A DNA stretch of 64,000 nucleotides from NCBI RefSeq assembly GCF_000186265.1, contig NC_014934.1:744001-808000 (forward strand), written 5' to 3'. The position numbers were made by a program, and so were the translations under genes. This stretch comes from Cellulophaga algicola DSM 14237 (GTDB taxonomy: Bacteria > Bacteroidota > Bacteroidia > Flavobacteriales > Flavobacteriaceae). Below are positions 36,792-45,367 of the stretch, in pieces (position 1 is the stretch's first letter; each line of letters opens with the position of its first letter). The notes under the pieces were generated by a model. That model searched no databases. It was not told where the DNA came from and was given only the letters and a program-made list of their open reading frames with translations.

Positions 36792-37979
36792 ATGAAATAT
36801 AACTTAATAAGCTTTTTATTAGTAATTCTTTTGCTAAATCCAGTAATATCAAGTGCTTGTAGCATGTATAAAATTACAAAAGATGGAAGAACCTTTGTTG
36901 GAAATAATGAAGATTTTTTAAGTCCAAATAATCAGTTTTGGTTTGAAGTTGCTGGAGATAAAAAATATGGTGTGATGTATATGGGGCAGTTAAATAACTT
37001 TGCCCAAGGAGCAATAAATGAAGCAGGTTTAGTATTCGATGGTTTCACCGAACCAGAATTACCTATAGAAAATACAGAAGGAAAAACTAATGTATTTATT
37101 GGTAACGCCATTAGTAATATTATGCAAACTATGTCCTCTGTAGAAGAAGTTAAAGTTTATTTGGAAACAATTAATTTAAGTTCTCTTTCAAGTAGTATGA
37201 TTGTATTTGTTGATAAATCAGGAACATATTTAATTGTTGAGGGAGATCTATTGGTTATCGGAGAAGAATCAGAGAAGTCATTTTCTAACTTTTATTATTC
37301 ACAAATAGAAACTCTTGAAGATGTTACTCTTCCTTGGTTCCAAGAAGGTCAAAAATTTATTAAAGCTACAGATGGCAATGCTTCTTTAGGCTATTGCAGT
37401 AATGTTATGGAGAATTATAAGCAAATAAGTTCAGACCTATTTTCTACTCAATTTTCTACAATATATGATTTAACATCATTAAAAATAAGGGTATACCTTT
37501 ATGGGGACTTTACAGAATATATTGAATTAGATTTAATAGAGGAGTTAAAAAAAGGCAATCATAAAACTATGATGGTCGACTTATTCCCTAAGGAATCAAT
37601 GGGAAATAAATTTTACAATAAATACAATGATATCAATAACCCCATCTTATTCCTACAAGAACAATTAAACCCAGAGGCATATTCGGAAACAGAATTAATA
37701 AAAATGGAATTCAATGAAACTATTAACATACTTGGGTATGAATGGTTAGAGCAAAAAAAGAATACAGAGATAGCAATAAAAGTTTTTCAAAATGGAATTA
37801 GTTTAATGCCAAACGATTATGACCTTTATGATAGTTTGGGAGAGGCTTATCTCGAAAAAAAAGATTGGAATAATTCGATAAAAAACTATGCCAAATCTTT
37901 AACCTTAAATCCCGAAAATAAAAATGCCATAAAAAAATTAGTAAAATGTAAAGAAGGTAGAGAGAAGTCTGAAAATTGA
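36792..37979 (+). CDS. secreted Ntn-hydrolase (linear amide C-N hydrolase-like) with TPR tail
   Basis: A 395-residue protein. The signal peptide ends VISSA and is followed directly by Cys (CSMYKITKDGRTFVGNNEDF), the N-terminal nucleophile arrangement of choloylglycine-hydrolase/penicillin-acylase-like enzymes. The hydrolase part spans about 22-270. About 325-385 forms TPR-like helices (LYDSLGEAYLEKKDWNNSIK). Substrate unknown. Single gene of its cassette. Confidence 0.75.
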   Translation: MKYNLISFLLVILLLNPVISSACSMYKITKDGRTFVGNNEDFLSPNNQFWFEVAGDKKYGVMYMGQLNNFAQGAINEAGLVFDGFTEPELPIENTEGKTNVFIGNAISNIMQTMSSVEEVKVYLETINLSSLSSSMIVFVDKSGTYLIVEGDLLVIGEESEKSFSNFYYSQIETLEDVTLPWFQEGQKFIKATDGNASLGYCSNVMENYKQISSDLFSTQFSTIYDLTSLKIRVYLYGDFTEYIELDLIEELKKGNHKTMMVDLFPKESMGNKFYNKYNDINNPILFLQEQLNPEAYSETELIKMEFNETINILGYEWLEQKKNTEIAIKVFQNGISLMPNDYDLYDSLGEAYLEKKDWNNSIKNYAKSLTLNPENKNAIKKLVKCKEGREKSEN

Positions 37980-37993
37980 TACTCGCCAAAAAT

Positions 37994-38205
37994 ACTATTG
38001 CCTACACGATATATAACAAATAGGGTCTGTTACTGATTAATTCAAAGGTTAGTGCCTAGCTGCCCGCCGGAAGGCAGGTTTACTAAGTTGCCAAATCTCT
38101 TGATTTGGTATTAAAAGAGAAAAATTAAAATAAACGATTTTTGCTTATGGCTAAACCGAAAGAAATCTCTTATTTTCTGTCCAACTTGCCATATATTTAT
38201 ATGTT
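37994..38205. repeat. cassette-boundary repeat 8
   Basis: Starts ACTATTGCCTAC (9 of 12 complementary to GTTGTCAATAAT at 36707-36718), includes a CTGCC/GGCAG hairpin (about 38059-38078) and ends TATTTATATGTT. No gene. Confidence 0.7.
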
Positions 38206-38235
38206 GGCAATAATTTAAACAAACCCAAAAAACAT

Positions 38236-39114
38236 ATGAATAAACTATTTTCTTATCTAGTATTAATTTTTGTAATCTCTAGTTTTACCACAAGAAAAGA
38301 AGTGTTAAAAACTAACTATATTAAGGAGATTCCGTTCAATTTTGATTACGGAGTTCCAATTATTAAAGCCTCAATTAATACTATAGAATACAACTTTCTA
38401 TTTGATACAGGAATGCCAACTGTGCTTTCTCAAGGTATTGTTAAAGAACTTAATTTAAAAAGTATAAGCTCTATAATGGGAAGTGATGTTAATGGTAACA
38501 GACAACAAGAAAGTTATGTTATAGTTAATGAGATTATTGTAGGCGGAATCAGATTTACACAAGTTAAAACGCTTTCAACCGATTTAAAATCTGGTTTTGA
38601 AATCGGTTGCCTTAATTTAGACGGCGTCATTGGAAATAATTTAATAAAGGATGCTATTTGGGAAATAGATTATGAAAAAAAGGTAATTCGCTTAACTGAT
38701 AATATTGATAATTTTAAAATTCCTGAAAGTGCAAATGTCATTAAGTTTAAAACAAATGCAAAAAGAGAAAATTACTCACCAAATATTGATATTACAGTAA
38801 ATAAAAAGAAAAGGAAAGATGTGAAATTTGACACGGGTTCAAATGGTGGAATTAAATTACCGTTAACCCATTACTCAAGTGTTCTTGATAGCAATAAAAG
38901 TGTTGAATATTATGGACAAACTTCTGCCGCATTGTATGGTAAGGGTCAAAACAAAAAACATTTGGATTCAAAAGTGGAATCCATCAAAATGGGCGATTTA
39001 CAATTCCAAAATCAAATTGTAAAATTTGATGACAGTTATCCTACAATTGGCAACAAATTATTTGAGAATTTTAAAATTATCATAAGCTATGATGATCATA
39101 ATATATATATATGA
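38236..39114 (+). CDS. secreted retropepsin-like aspartyl protease (split from PDZ part)
   Basis: A 292-residue protein with an N-terminal signal segment and two aspartyl-protease half-domains: FLFDTGMPTVLS (Asp about 57) and VKFDTGSNGGIKL (Asp about 199). Bacteroidota members of this family normally continue into a C-terminal PDZ domain. Here the frame stops at 39112-39114 immediately after an (AT)6 run, and the PDZ domain is in the next frame. See the finding on the repeat. Confidence 0.8.
   Translation: MNKLFSYLVLIFVISSFTTRKEVLKTNYIKEIPFNFDYGVPIIKASINTIEYNFLFDTGMPTVLSQGIVKELNLKSISSIMGSDVNGNRQQESYVIVNEIIVGGIRFTQVKTLSTDLKSGFEIGCLNLDGVIGNNLIKDAIWEIDYEKKVIRLTDNIDNFKIPESANVIKFKTNAKRENYSPNIDITVNKKKRKDVKFDTGSNGGIKLPLTHYSSVLDSNKSVEYYGQTSAALYGKGQNKKHLDSKVESIKMGDLQFQNQIVKFDDSYPTIGNKLFENFKIIISYDDHNIYI
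39101..39112. repeat. (AT)6 microsatellite at the protease/PDZ junction
   Basis: Six AT units covering the end of the protease frame. Loss of one unit (2 bp) would fuse both frames into one protein of about 390 residues. Confidence 0.85.
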
Positions 39115-39416
39115 TTAAACAAAAAGAATACGCTAATGCACTATTAGAAAACTTCGGTTTCCAAACTGCTGTGGTTGACCAAAAAGCTATTGTGGCTATT
39201 ATATATAAAAACTCAAATGCTAAAAAAAACGGGCTTCAATTAGGAGATGAAATTATCACGGTAAATAACCTAAATTTCCCAGAATTAATAGCTAAAAATG
39301 CTTGTCATTTTTTTTTAAACAATCCTATCAAGGAAATGGACTCAATTAATATTCTTTTTTCAAGAAATGGGAATGAACAAACGTTACAACTAGATAAAGA
39401 AATTTTGATAAACTAA
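39111..39416 (+). CDS. PDZ-domain fragment of the aspartyl protease
   Basis: A 101-residue frame starting ATG 39111, overlapping the protease stop codon. It encodes a PDZ domain (VAIIYKNSNAKKNGLQLGDE). No signal peptide of its own, so if translated separately it would stay in the cytoplasm. Most likely the displaced C-terminal domain of the preceding protease. Confidence 0.75.
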   Translation: MIKQKEYANALLENFGFQTAVVDQKAIVAIIYKNSNAKKNGLQLGDEIITVNNLNFPELIAKNACHFFLNNPIKEMDSINILFSRNGNEQTLQLDKEILIN

Positions 39417-39421
39417 AAAAG

Positions 39422-39533
39422 TATTGCCAAAAAAGAACTGAGGTAAAACAAACAGTTTCTTTGAGCTATTTTTATAAGCAGTATTTCTCCCCCTTAGAAA
39501 AAATAATATGGAACATGCGTATATGCGCTTGTT
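39422..39533. repeat. cassette-boundary repeat 9 (compact form)
   Basis: Begins TATTGCCAAA (9 of 10 complementary to GTTGGCAATA at 38203-38212), AAAGAACTGAGG, CAGTTTCTTTGAGC, TATTTCTCCCCC, and ends ACATGCGTATATGCGCTTGTT. Confidence 0.85.
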
Positions 39534-39565
39534 GGCAAAAATTAAAACCAAATCTAATCCTGAAA

Positions 39566-40372
39566 ATGAAACTCAGAAAAATTATATTTATACTATCTCT
39601 AATTCTTGCAAATAATTATTCTACTGCTCAAAGCATAAATGATACAATTATTAGGAATGTTATGCTAATCCAAGAAAAAGATATTGTAAAAAATATTGAC
39701 GATTATTTATTAGATGTTATAATAGATTTTGATACTCAAAAACCATCAATTGTTTTTAATAATTCTAAGCTTCCAACTCAATTTTTCAGCAATCAGTTAT
39801 TTAAAAACAAACCATATATTTTAATTAAACCTGATGATGAATATTATAATGCCTTAAGCAACGGAACAGATACCGAATTGAATGAATGTGATCTACCTCT
39901 TAACATAAATATTTATCACCAAAGAACATATTTTAAAAATAAACCGAAAATAGATAGCATTAAAAGGTTTGACAATCATCAACCAAAATTGATTTTTAAC
40001 TCAAGTATAGATAAATTAAAAACTAAAGATAATATTGTATTTTACTACACTTTTGGTTTTGGTTCAACCTGTTGTCCTAGAGACCCAAATTGGGATATAA
40101 AAGAGAAACTAGATGAATTTATAAGTGGATTTGAAAATTTTAATAATGTTAAAATAGGAGATGTCTATAAAAAAATAACAGGAAAAGAAGGAGAACATAA
40201 GCTTTATTTTACATTATCAAATTTGAATAAAAAACAGAAACTTAAATTTTTACAAAAAATAAGATATTGGACATACATTGACCGACATATAGAAGACATT
40301 AAGTTTGAACCTCAAATTTTCACACCAAGTTTTGTTAAAAAAGAAGGATTAAAATTAATAACTGAAAAATAA
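39566..40372 (+). CDS. secreted protein, unknown
   Basis: 268 residues from ATG 39566: signal peptide MKLRKIIFILSLILANNYST with cleavage near TAQ. The mature part has a Cys-containing segment (TFGFGSTCCPRDPNWD) and a Lys-rich C-terminus. A longer frame upstream would begin inside the repeat and is not used. No family recognised. Its cassette ends are complementary (GTTGGCAAAA / TTTTGCTAAC). Confidence 0.75.
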   Translation: MKLRKIIFILSLILANNYSTAQSINDTIIRNVMLIQEKDIVKNIDDYLLDVIIDFDTQKPSIVFNNSKLPTQFFSNQLFKNKPYILIKPDDEYYNALSNGTDTELNECDLPLNINIYHQRTYFKNKPKIDSIKRFDNHQPKLIFNSSIDKLKTKDNIVFYYTFGFGSTCCPRDPNWDIKEKLDEFISGFENFNNVKIGDVYKKITGKEGEHKLYFTLSNLNKKQKLKFLQKIRYWTYIDRHIEDIKFEPQIFTPSFVKKEGLKLITEK

Positions 40373-40373
40373 C

Positions 40374-40486
40374 TTTTGCTAACAAAGAACTGAGGTAGAA
40401 AACAAACAGTTTCTTTGAGTTTTTTTTTATAATCAGTATTTCTCCCCCAAAAAAAATAATATGGCACATGCGTATATGAGCTTGTT
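40374..40486. repeat. cassette-boundary repeat 10 (compact form)
   Basis: TTTTGCTAAC-AAAGAACTGAGG, CAGTTTCTTTGAG, TATTTCTCCCCC, and terminal ACATGCGTATATGAGCTTGTT. Confidence 0.85.
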
Positions 40487-40568
40487 GTGCCCAATAAAAA
40501 AACACTCGATAAACTTAATAAATTCATAATTGATTGTATATTTGATAGCATCAATTGATAGCATCATC

Positions 40569-41534
40569 ATGAAACCACCTTACAACATTACTCCAAAAAT
40601 ATTAAAACTGATTTCTATAATATCAGAAAAATTAGGAGAAATTAATGCTAACTTTTTAGACAAACCTTCTCCTACTCTAAGAAAACAGAACAAAATTAAA
40701 ACGATTCACTCTTCTCTAAAAATAGAGGGGAATACGCTTACCGAAGAGCAAATAACTGCTTTGCTTGAAAATAAAAGAGTAATCGGACCTCAGAAAGATA
40801 TTCAAGAAGTCTTAAACGCGATTAAAGTTTATGAAAAATTAGACAGTTATCAATCAACAAACGGAAAATCATTTTTAAAAGCTCATAAAAAATTAATGAG
40901 TGGTTTAATAGAAAAACCAGGAGAATATAGAAAACAAGGAGTTGGAATTGTAAAAGGTTCAAAAGTTGAACATTTAGCTCCTCCTTTTGAGAGAGTACCT
41001 TTTTTAATGCAAGACTTATTTGACTATTTAAAAACAGAAGAAATTGAATTGATTAAAAGTTGTGTTTTTCATTACGAAATGGAATTTATTCATCCTTTTA
41101 TAGATGGAAATGGAAGGATGGGAAGATTATGGCAAACGTTAATTTTGACTGATAAACATCCTATTTTTGAATACCTTCCTTTTGAAACTTTAATTAGTGC
41201 TGACCAAGCTAAATATTATAAAACTCTATCAGAATGTGATAAACTTGGACAATCAACTAAATTCATTGAATATATGCTTGAAGTTATAGACAATTCATTG
41301 AATAGTTTACTGTCTTTTAATAATCGGAACTTTAATAGAACTGAACGATTGGAATACTTTAAATCTTTAAACAAAATAGAATTCACAAGAAAAGATTATA
41401 TGGACATTTTTAAAGACATTTCTTCTTCTACAGCTACAAGAGATTTAAAAACAGGACTTGAATTAAGTATTTTATCCAAAAAAGGAGAAAATAATAAAAC
41501 AACATACACAATTACTGGGCACAACAATATATAA
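40569..41534 (+). CDS. Fic-domain protein
   Basis: 321 residues from ATG 40569 (MKPPYNITPKILKL). The catalytic loop HPFIDGNGRMGR is the complete Fic motif for AMP transfer or a related modification. An N-terminal inhibitory motif (SSLKIEGNTLTEEQ) matches the auto-inhibited class. The C-terminus (about 255-320) is winged-helix-like. The final codons (GHNNI) coincide with the right arm of the cassette, which is complementary to its left end in 12 of 13 positions. Confidence 0.93.
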   Translation: MKPPYNITPKILKLISIISEKLGEINANFLDKPSPTLRKQNKIKTIHSSLKIEGNTLTEEQITALLENKRVIGPQKDIQEVLNAIKVYEKLDSYQSTNGKSFLKAHKKLMSGLIEKPGEYRKQGVGIVKGSKVEHLAPPFERVPFLMQDLFDYLKTEEIELIKSCVFHYEMEFIHPFIDGNGRMGRLWQTLILTDKHPIFEYLPFETLISADQAKYYKTLSECDKLGQSTKFIEYMLEVIDNSLNSLLSFNNRNFNRTERLEYFKSLNKIEFTRKDYMDIFKDISSSTATRDLKTGLELSILSKKGENNKTTYTITGHNNI

Positions 41535-41708
41535 AAAACATAGGGCATTTGAGTTAACTTCAAAGACCTGTGCTTTTTTACAAAGTCCATCAAATATAAA
41601 ATTTGGCATTTCAATAAAAAAGCTAAATACAAAATATTATATTTGGCTAAGCGTCAAACTCGAAGTGTAGTGCTTATCTCCTACCCTGCGTGTTTTATAT
41701 TTAACGTT
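41513..41708. repeat. cassette-boundary repeat 11 (second subtype)
   Basis: Starts TACTGGGCACAAC, then AAAAAACATAGGGC, CCTGTGC, AAGTCC, TTTGGC hairpin, GTGCTTATCTCCTACCC, and ends ATATTTAACGTT. Confidence 0.8.
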
Positions 41709-41738
41709 GTGCGCAAGCTAAAAAAACATTGTGACTGA

Positions 41739-42083
41739 ATGAAAAACACCACGATTGACATAAATGAATTAACGATAAAAAAGTTTGTTGAATCATTACG
41801 TCCAGAAGATATAGAAATAAGAAAGCAACTTGATATTGGTTATTCTTATGACGGAAAAGTAATAATACTATTCGAAATAAGACCTTTTTGGGACAATCCA
41901 AGTGAAATTCAGAATATTGAGTTTGCCAAAATTAGATTTTATAAGTCAAGACGACAATGGAATCTATATTGGATGCGTGCGAGCGGAAAGTGGGAACTTT
42001 ATGGCCCATTTCCAGAATCAACCTATTTAGACAAAATGATTGAAATAATTAAGGAAGATAATCACGGATGCTTTTTTGGATAA
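41739..42083 (+). CDS. DUF3024-like protein
   Basis: A 114-residue protein with EIRPFWDNPSEIQNIEFAKI and RQWNLYWMRASGKWELYGPF, a pattern typical of DUF3024 (small soluble proteins of unknown function). It overlaps the following UPF0158 frame by 8 bp. Confidence 0.75.
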   Translation: MKNTTIDINELTIKKFVESLRPEDIEIRKQLDIGYSYDGKVIILFEIRPFWDNPSEIQNIEFAKIRFYKSRRQWNLYWMRASGKWELYGPFPESTYLDKMIEIIKEDNHGCFFG

Positions 42084-42411
42084 TACTGAACTAAATATAA
42101 TTAAAAGAATTGCGCAAGAATTGGATTGCGGATTTGACTGTTTCTATAACATCAGAACTAGCGAAATGGTTACGATTCCAAATTTTGGCCAAATGATGAC
42201 CGAAGATGATTCTGGTGATACTTTTGGTGCTGAATTGGAAAAAGTAAATCAAAGCAAAGTGGATTTTATCAAATTTGAGGTTTTGTAGAGTTTTGAGTCG
42301 TTTAAAATTATGGAACGATTTGTTGCGGAATTAACTGATAAAAATCTTCAGTTAGAATTGGAAAGTGTTCTAGCGAATAGAAAACCTTTTCAGAATTTTA
42401 AAAAGAACTGA
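42076..42411 (+). pseudogene. UPF0158 family gene, nonsense-mutated and truncated
   Basis: The frame starts at TTG 42076 (DNTELNIIKRIAQELDCGFD) and stops at TAG 42286-42288. The same frame continues beyond the stop with the conserved UPF0158 sequence SFESFKIMERFVAELTDKNL and NRKPFQNFK, then runs into the cassette repeat at about 42405. So it carries both an internal stop and a 3' truncation at the repeat. Confidence 0.75.
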
Positions 42412-42502
42412 GGTAAAAAACAAACAGTTTCTTTGAGCTATTTTTATAATCAATATTTCCCCCCAGAAAAAATACTAGTTAACATGCGTATATGCGCATG
42501 TT
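42402..42502. repeat. cassette-boundary repeat 12 (compact form)
   Basis: AAAGAACTGAGG, CAGTTTCTTTGAGC, TATTTCCCCCC and terminal ACATGCGTATATGCGCATGTT. The usual leading CAAC arm is missing where it cuts the UPF0158 gene. Confidence 0.8.
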
Positions 42503-42512
42503 GTAAATAATT

Positions 42513-43103
42513 ATGAAGAAAGCCTTACTAATACTCTTTCTATTTTGCTTTAATACCATACTATTAGGACAAGCAAATTTTTATGGTTTTCAAGTTTCAC
42601 CTAAATATAAACTTACAACTGTAGATTCAACATTACTTATAAGCGATATTTCAGAAAATAAAAAAACCTCTATTTTTTTAATAGACCATAAAGGAAATAA
42701 GTTAAAAGAATTTAAGGTATATCCTAGACAATATAAGCCAGGTCTGGGAATATCTTATGTGAGTGAAATTTCTCGATATGAACCGAAATTATCCTTAAAA
42801 GACATAAATAACATAGTTACGGTTCAAATAGTACAATGTAATGTAATTTGTAAATACACTATTTACTATTGGTTAATTAACACTAAAAATGAATGGATTG
42901 AACTCCCAGTGATAGAGTATAGTTATGAAGAAGAAAACGCTATTAAAGATTACTATTTTCAATATGATATGACTAACCAAATTAGGCTAGATAAATATAA
43001 AATGGTTGAATCCACGACTGGGAAAACAGGATTTACGGCACAGGAATTTCAGTGTACGCTAAAATATTTAAATTGGGACGGAATTATATTATCTGAAGAA
43101 TAA
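42513..43103 (+). CDS. secreted protein, unknown
   Basis: A 196-residue protein with signal peptide (MKKALLILFLFCFNTILLGQ). The mature part contains two Cys (VQCNVICKYTIYYW). No family recognised. The cassette has the best matched ends of the island (GTTGTAAATAATTAT with ATAATTATTTACCAC, 14 of 15); the left arm includes the first bases of the start codon region and the right arm includes the stop codon. Confidence 0.75.
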   Translation: MKKALLILFLFCFNTILLGQANFYGFQVSPKYKLTTVDSTLLISDISENKKTSIFLIDHKGNKLKEFKVYPRQYKPGLGISYVSEISRYEPKLSLKDINNIVTVQIVQCNVICKYTIYYWLINTKNEWIELPVIEYSYEEENAIKDYYFQYDMTNQIRLDKYKMVESTTGKTGFTAQEFQCTLKYLNWDGIILSEE

Positions 43104-43221
43104 TTATTTACCACAAAGAACTAGAGGTAAAAAACAAACAGTTACTTTAAGTTATTTTTATAATCAGTATTTCTCCCCTCCAGAAAAAAATTAATAGTGA
43201 ATATGCGTATATGCGCTTGTT
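43100..43221. repeat. cassette-boundary repeat 13 (compact form)
   Basis: ATAATTATTTACCAC-AAAGAACTAGAGG, CAGTTACTTTAAG, TATTTCTCCCC and terminal ATATGCGTATATGCGCTTGTT. Confidence 0.8.
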
Positions 43222-43315
43222 ACCAGCAAGCAAAAGTAACGACCGTGCAACGAATAATGAGGCTATTTAATGCGAAATAAGCAACGATTAAATTTAAACT
43301 TGCCTTGCTGGTAGG
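43219..43315. repeat. possible gene-less mini-cassette
   Basis: Starts GTTACCAGCAAG (43219-43230) and is matched about 75 bp later by CTTGCTGGTAGG (43304-43315), 10 of 12 complementary. No reading frame of note lies between. Confidence 0.4.
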
Positions 43316-43414
43316 AAGACAAAAAAGCTTTAGCTCCGTGTATAGACGAGGAAAGAGAAATTTCGCTACCTGCTCAATACGCTTAGAACAACTCTTGTAT
43401 ATCATCCAGTACGC

Positions 43415-43558
43415 GAAAACAACATCGAAATAAAATACCTTTTAGTTATTCTTGTACAATTCGCTATAAGTTGTACAGAAAAGAAAGGCTTTGATTCAGT
43501 TGGGAACTATGAAACTGAAATCGATAATGGAAATTTAATAGTTTATGGTTATCGGTAA
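43415..43558 (+). pseudogene. lipoprotein gene fragment
   Basis: A frame reads KYLLVILVQFAISCTEKKGF then VGNYETEIDNGNLIVYGY before two stops: a lipobox (FAISC) followed by only about 28 residues. No ATG is in place. Probably a remnant of a small lipoprotein gene. Confidence 0.4.
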
Positions 43559-43559
43559 T

Positions 43560-43863
43560 AAATAACTACTGTAACACTATATATAATAAATAGAGCTGGT
43601 CAGTGTATTTTTGAAAGTCGCCAAACTTTTGAATTTGGCTTAAGAACAAAAAAAACTTGCCTTGACGGCTTGCAGGCAAAATAAAAGTTGGTTTTGAAAT
43701 CACAGCAACTAATCTGGTTGAGTGCTTTTTTTTGTAAAAAATGAAAATATAGAAGAACTATTTTCCGAAGGTCCAATACGTATTAAAAAAGAAATGAATA
43801 CATTAAATGAAATACAAAAGAGGGATTGCTGAAATTTAAAAAAAACCACTTAGCACGTAAAAA
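43560..43863. repeat. diverged cassette-boundary repeat and gene fragment
   Basis: Begins TATATATAATAAATAGAGC (compare AACAAATAGGG in repeat 8), contains a TTGCC/GGCAA hairpin (about 43659-43682) and a short open stretch (ENIEELFSEGPIRIKKEMN) resembling a coding fragment. No intact gene. Confidence 0.5.
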
Positions 43864-45180
43864 ATGAATTATTATCTAAAAACTCTACTTATTTCTGCCT
43901 TCATTGGCTTTATTAATATTTTAATATATTTTGTAATATTAGACGTTAGTATTGTCCATAACAGTAGTATTATACCAAAAGAACTCGGTGTCATTGTTTT
44001 AATTCTAATAGCAATTCCGATACAGTTTTTAATATTGTTAGTAGTAGGCTACTTTTTTGATAAAAGTGATAACTCTATTTTTATCACATCCATTTTATGT
44101 ATTCTGACTTGCTCCCTTATACTTTGGTTCACATCTGCACATGACAGAGCGGTATTTGACAACCAACAAATTTATAATCAAACAGAAAATTATGAATACA
44201 ACCAAGGCATTTCTGTACCAGAAGGTTATCCTATAAAATTATTATCAGGAAGTAATTTTTCCCTTGCTGTAAAAAGTAATCGAAACCCATCTACACTTTT
44301 AGAAACTGACAAAGTTTATTATAAACAATGGGGACTTTCAGAAAGTACTGTTAAGTCAGAATCAGCAGGGAAAGCTGCAGTACCTAATAGTTTAAACCTC
44401 TATTGGTATTCTTATGTAGAGAATAAATATTATGAACTAAATACAGAAATTGACGAAGAGAAAATATCAGCCTATTTCAGAAAAGGATTTGTAAGGGATA
44501 ATCAAGGTAAATTAACCAATGCAGAGTCCGTGAATGGAAAATACAACGACCTGTTTGCCGGAATTGCTCCTGGTGGAGATGTGGTGCTTTGGATAGGAGG
44601 TGTAAACCAAACGGATGAACTAGCCGTTTTTAAAGCGAATGAAATAAGTGTAAACAAGATTCGTGAGGAGGATATTGTAAACGAAGAAGCAAGAAAAAAA
44701 GTTTTAAATGATACGTGTACCTGTGTAGATAATTATCAGTTTAGAAAAATAATAAACAATAACAAGCCAATACCATTTGGAATTTGGACCAATAAATACC
44801 GACAAAAATATAATTGGAAGATATTAGTTAATGATTTTGGACAAGGGAAATCTGCCTATAATTTATCTTTTTTCAATGGAGAGGATTTTGCTATATACAA
44901 TGAAGATGTACTAAAGTTAAGCTATCTAAAACTGGTAACGCCAAATTACATCATATTTACATTTATAAAAAATGAACAAAAATATAGAGCATTTATTGAG
45001 TTTGAAGAAGATGAAATATTTAATCATTTTGAAAAACTAACAGAAAACAATAAAGAGGAACCCTTAGATTTTGTAATAAACATCAGTTCAGACTTAACGG
45101 AAATGAGCGTTCAACTCGTTTCGAAAGATACCAGTCTTAATTTTGAAAAATTAAAAACCGCTAGCATACGAATTCGTTAA
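43864..45180 (+). CDS. DUF2931 domain membrane protein
   Basis: A 438-residue protein. Three membrane helices lie at about 5-100. The central region (SLNLYWYSYVENKYYELN, LFAGIAPGGDVVLWIGG) is the DUF2931 signature, usually found in lipoproteins next to toxin systems. The C-terminal about 150 residues (NKPIPFGIWTNKYRQKYNWK) form a repeat of the same type of fold. Role unknown. Confidence 0.75.
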   Translation: MNYYLKTLLISAFIGFINILIYFVILDVSIVHNSSIIPKELGVIVLILIAIPIQFLILLVVGYFFDKSDNSIFITSILCILTCSLILWFTSAHDRAVFDNQQIYNQTENYEYNQGISVPEGYPIKLLSGSNFSLAVKSNRNPSTLLETDKVYYKQWGLSESTVKSESAGKAAVPNSLNLYWYSYVENKYYELNTEIDEEKISAYFRKGFVRDNQGKLTNAESVNGKYNDLFAGIAPGGDVVLWIGGVNQTDELAVFKANEISVNKIREEDIVNEEARKKVLNDTCTCVDNYQFRKIINNNKPIPFGIWTNKYRQKYNWKILVNDFGQGKSAYNLSFFNGEDFAIYNEDVLKLSYLKLVTPNYIIFTFIKNEQKYRAFIEFEEDEIFNHFEKLTENNKEEPLDFVINISSDLTEMSVQLVSKDTSLNFEKLKTASIRIR

Positions 45181-45367
45181 AATTGTAGCTATATTAAAAT
45201 TTTCAGAAAGAAGCAAAAAGTAATGTCGTGAAGAGATCGATAAAAAGACGAGAACAAATAATGGCATATTAATCGAGGTCAAAAACCTTTCTATAGTTGA
45301 CCAAATATGGAAGAATTCTTAGATAAACAAATAGCATTAATAAAATTATAGTAATAAATAAAAAACT

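Noticed and set aside
43220..43405. Minus-strand 61-residue frame
   Set aside because: Lies across a repeat and mini-cassette, opposite to the island's gene direction, with no supporting signal.
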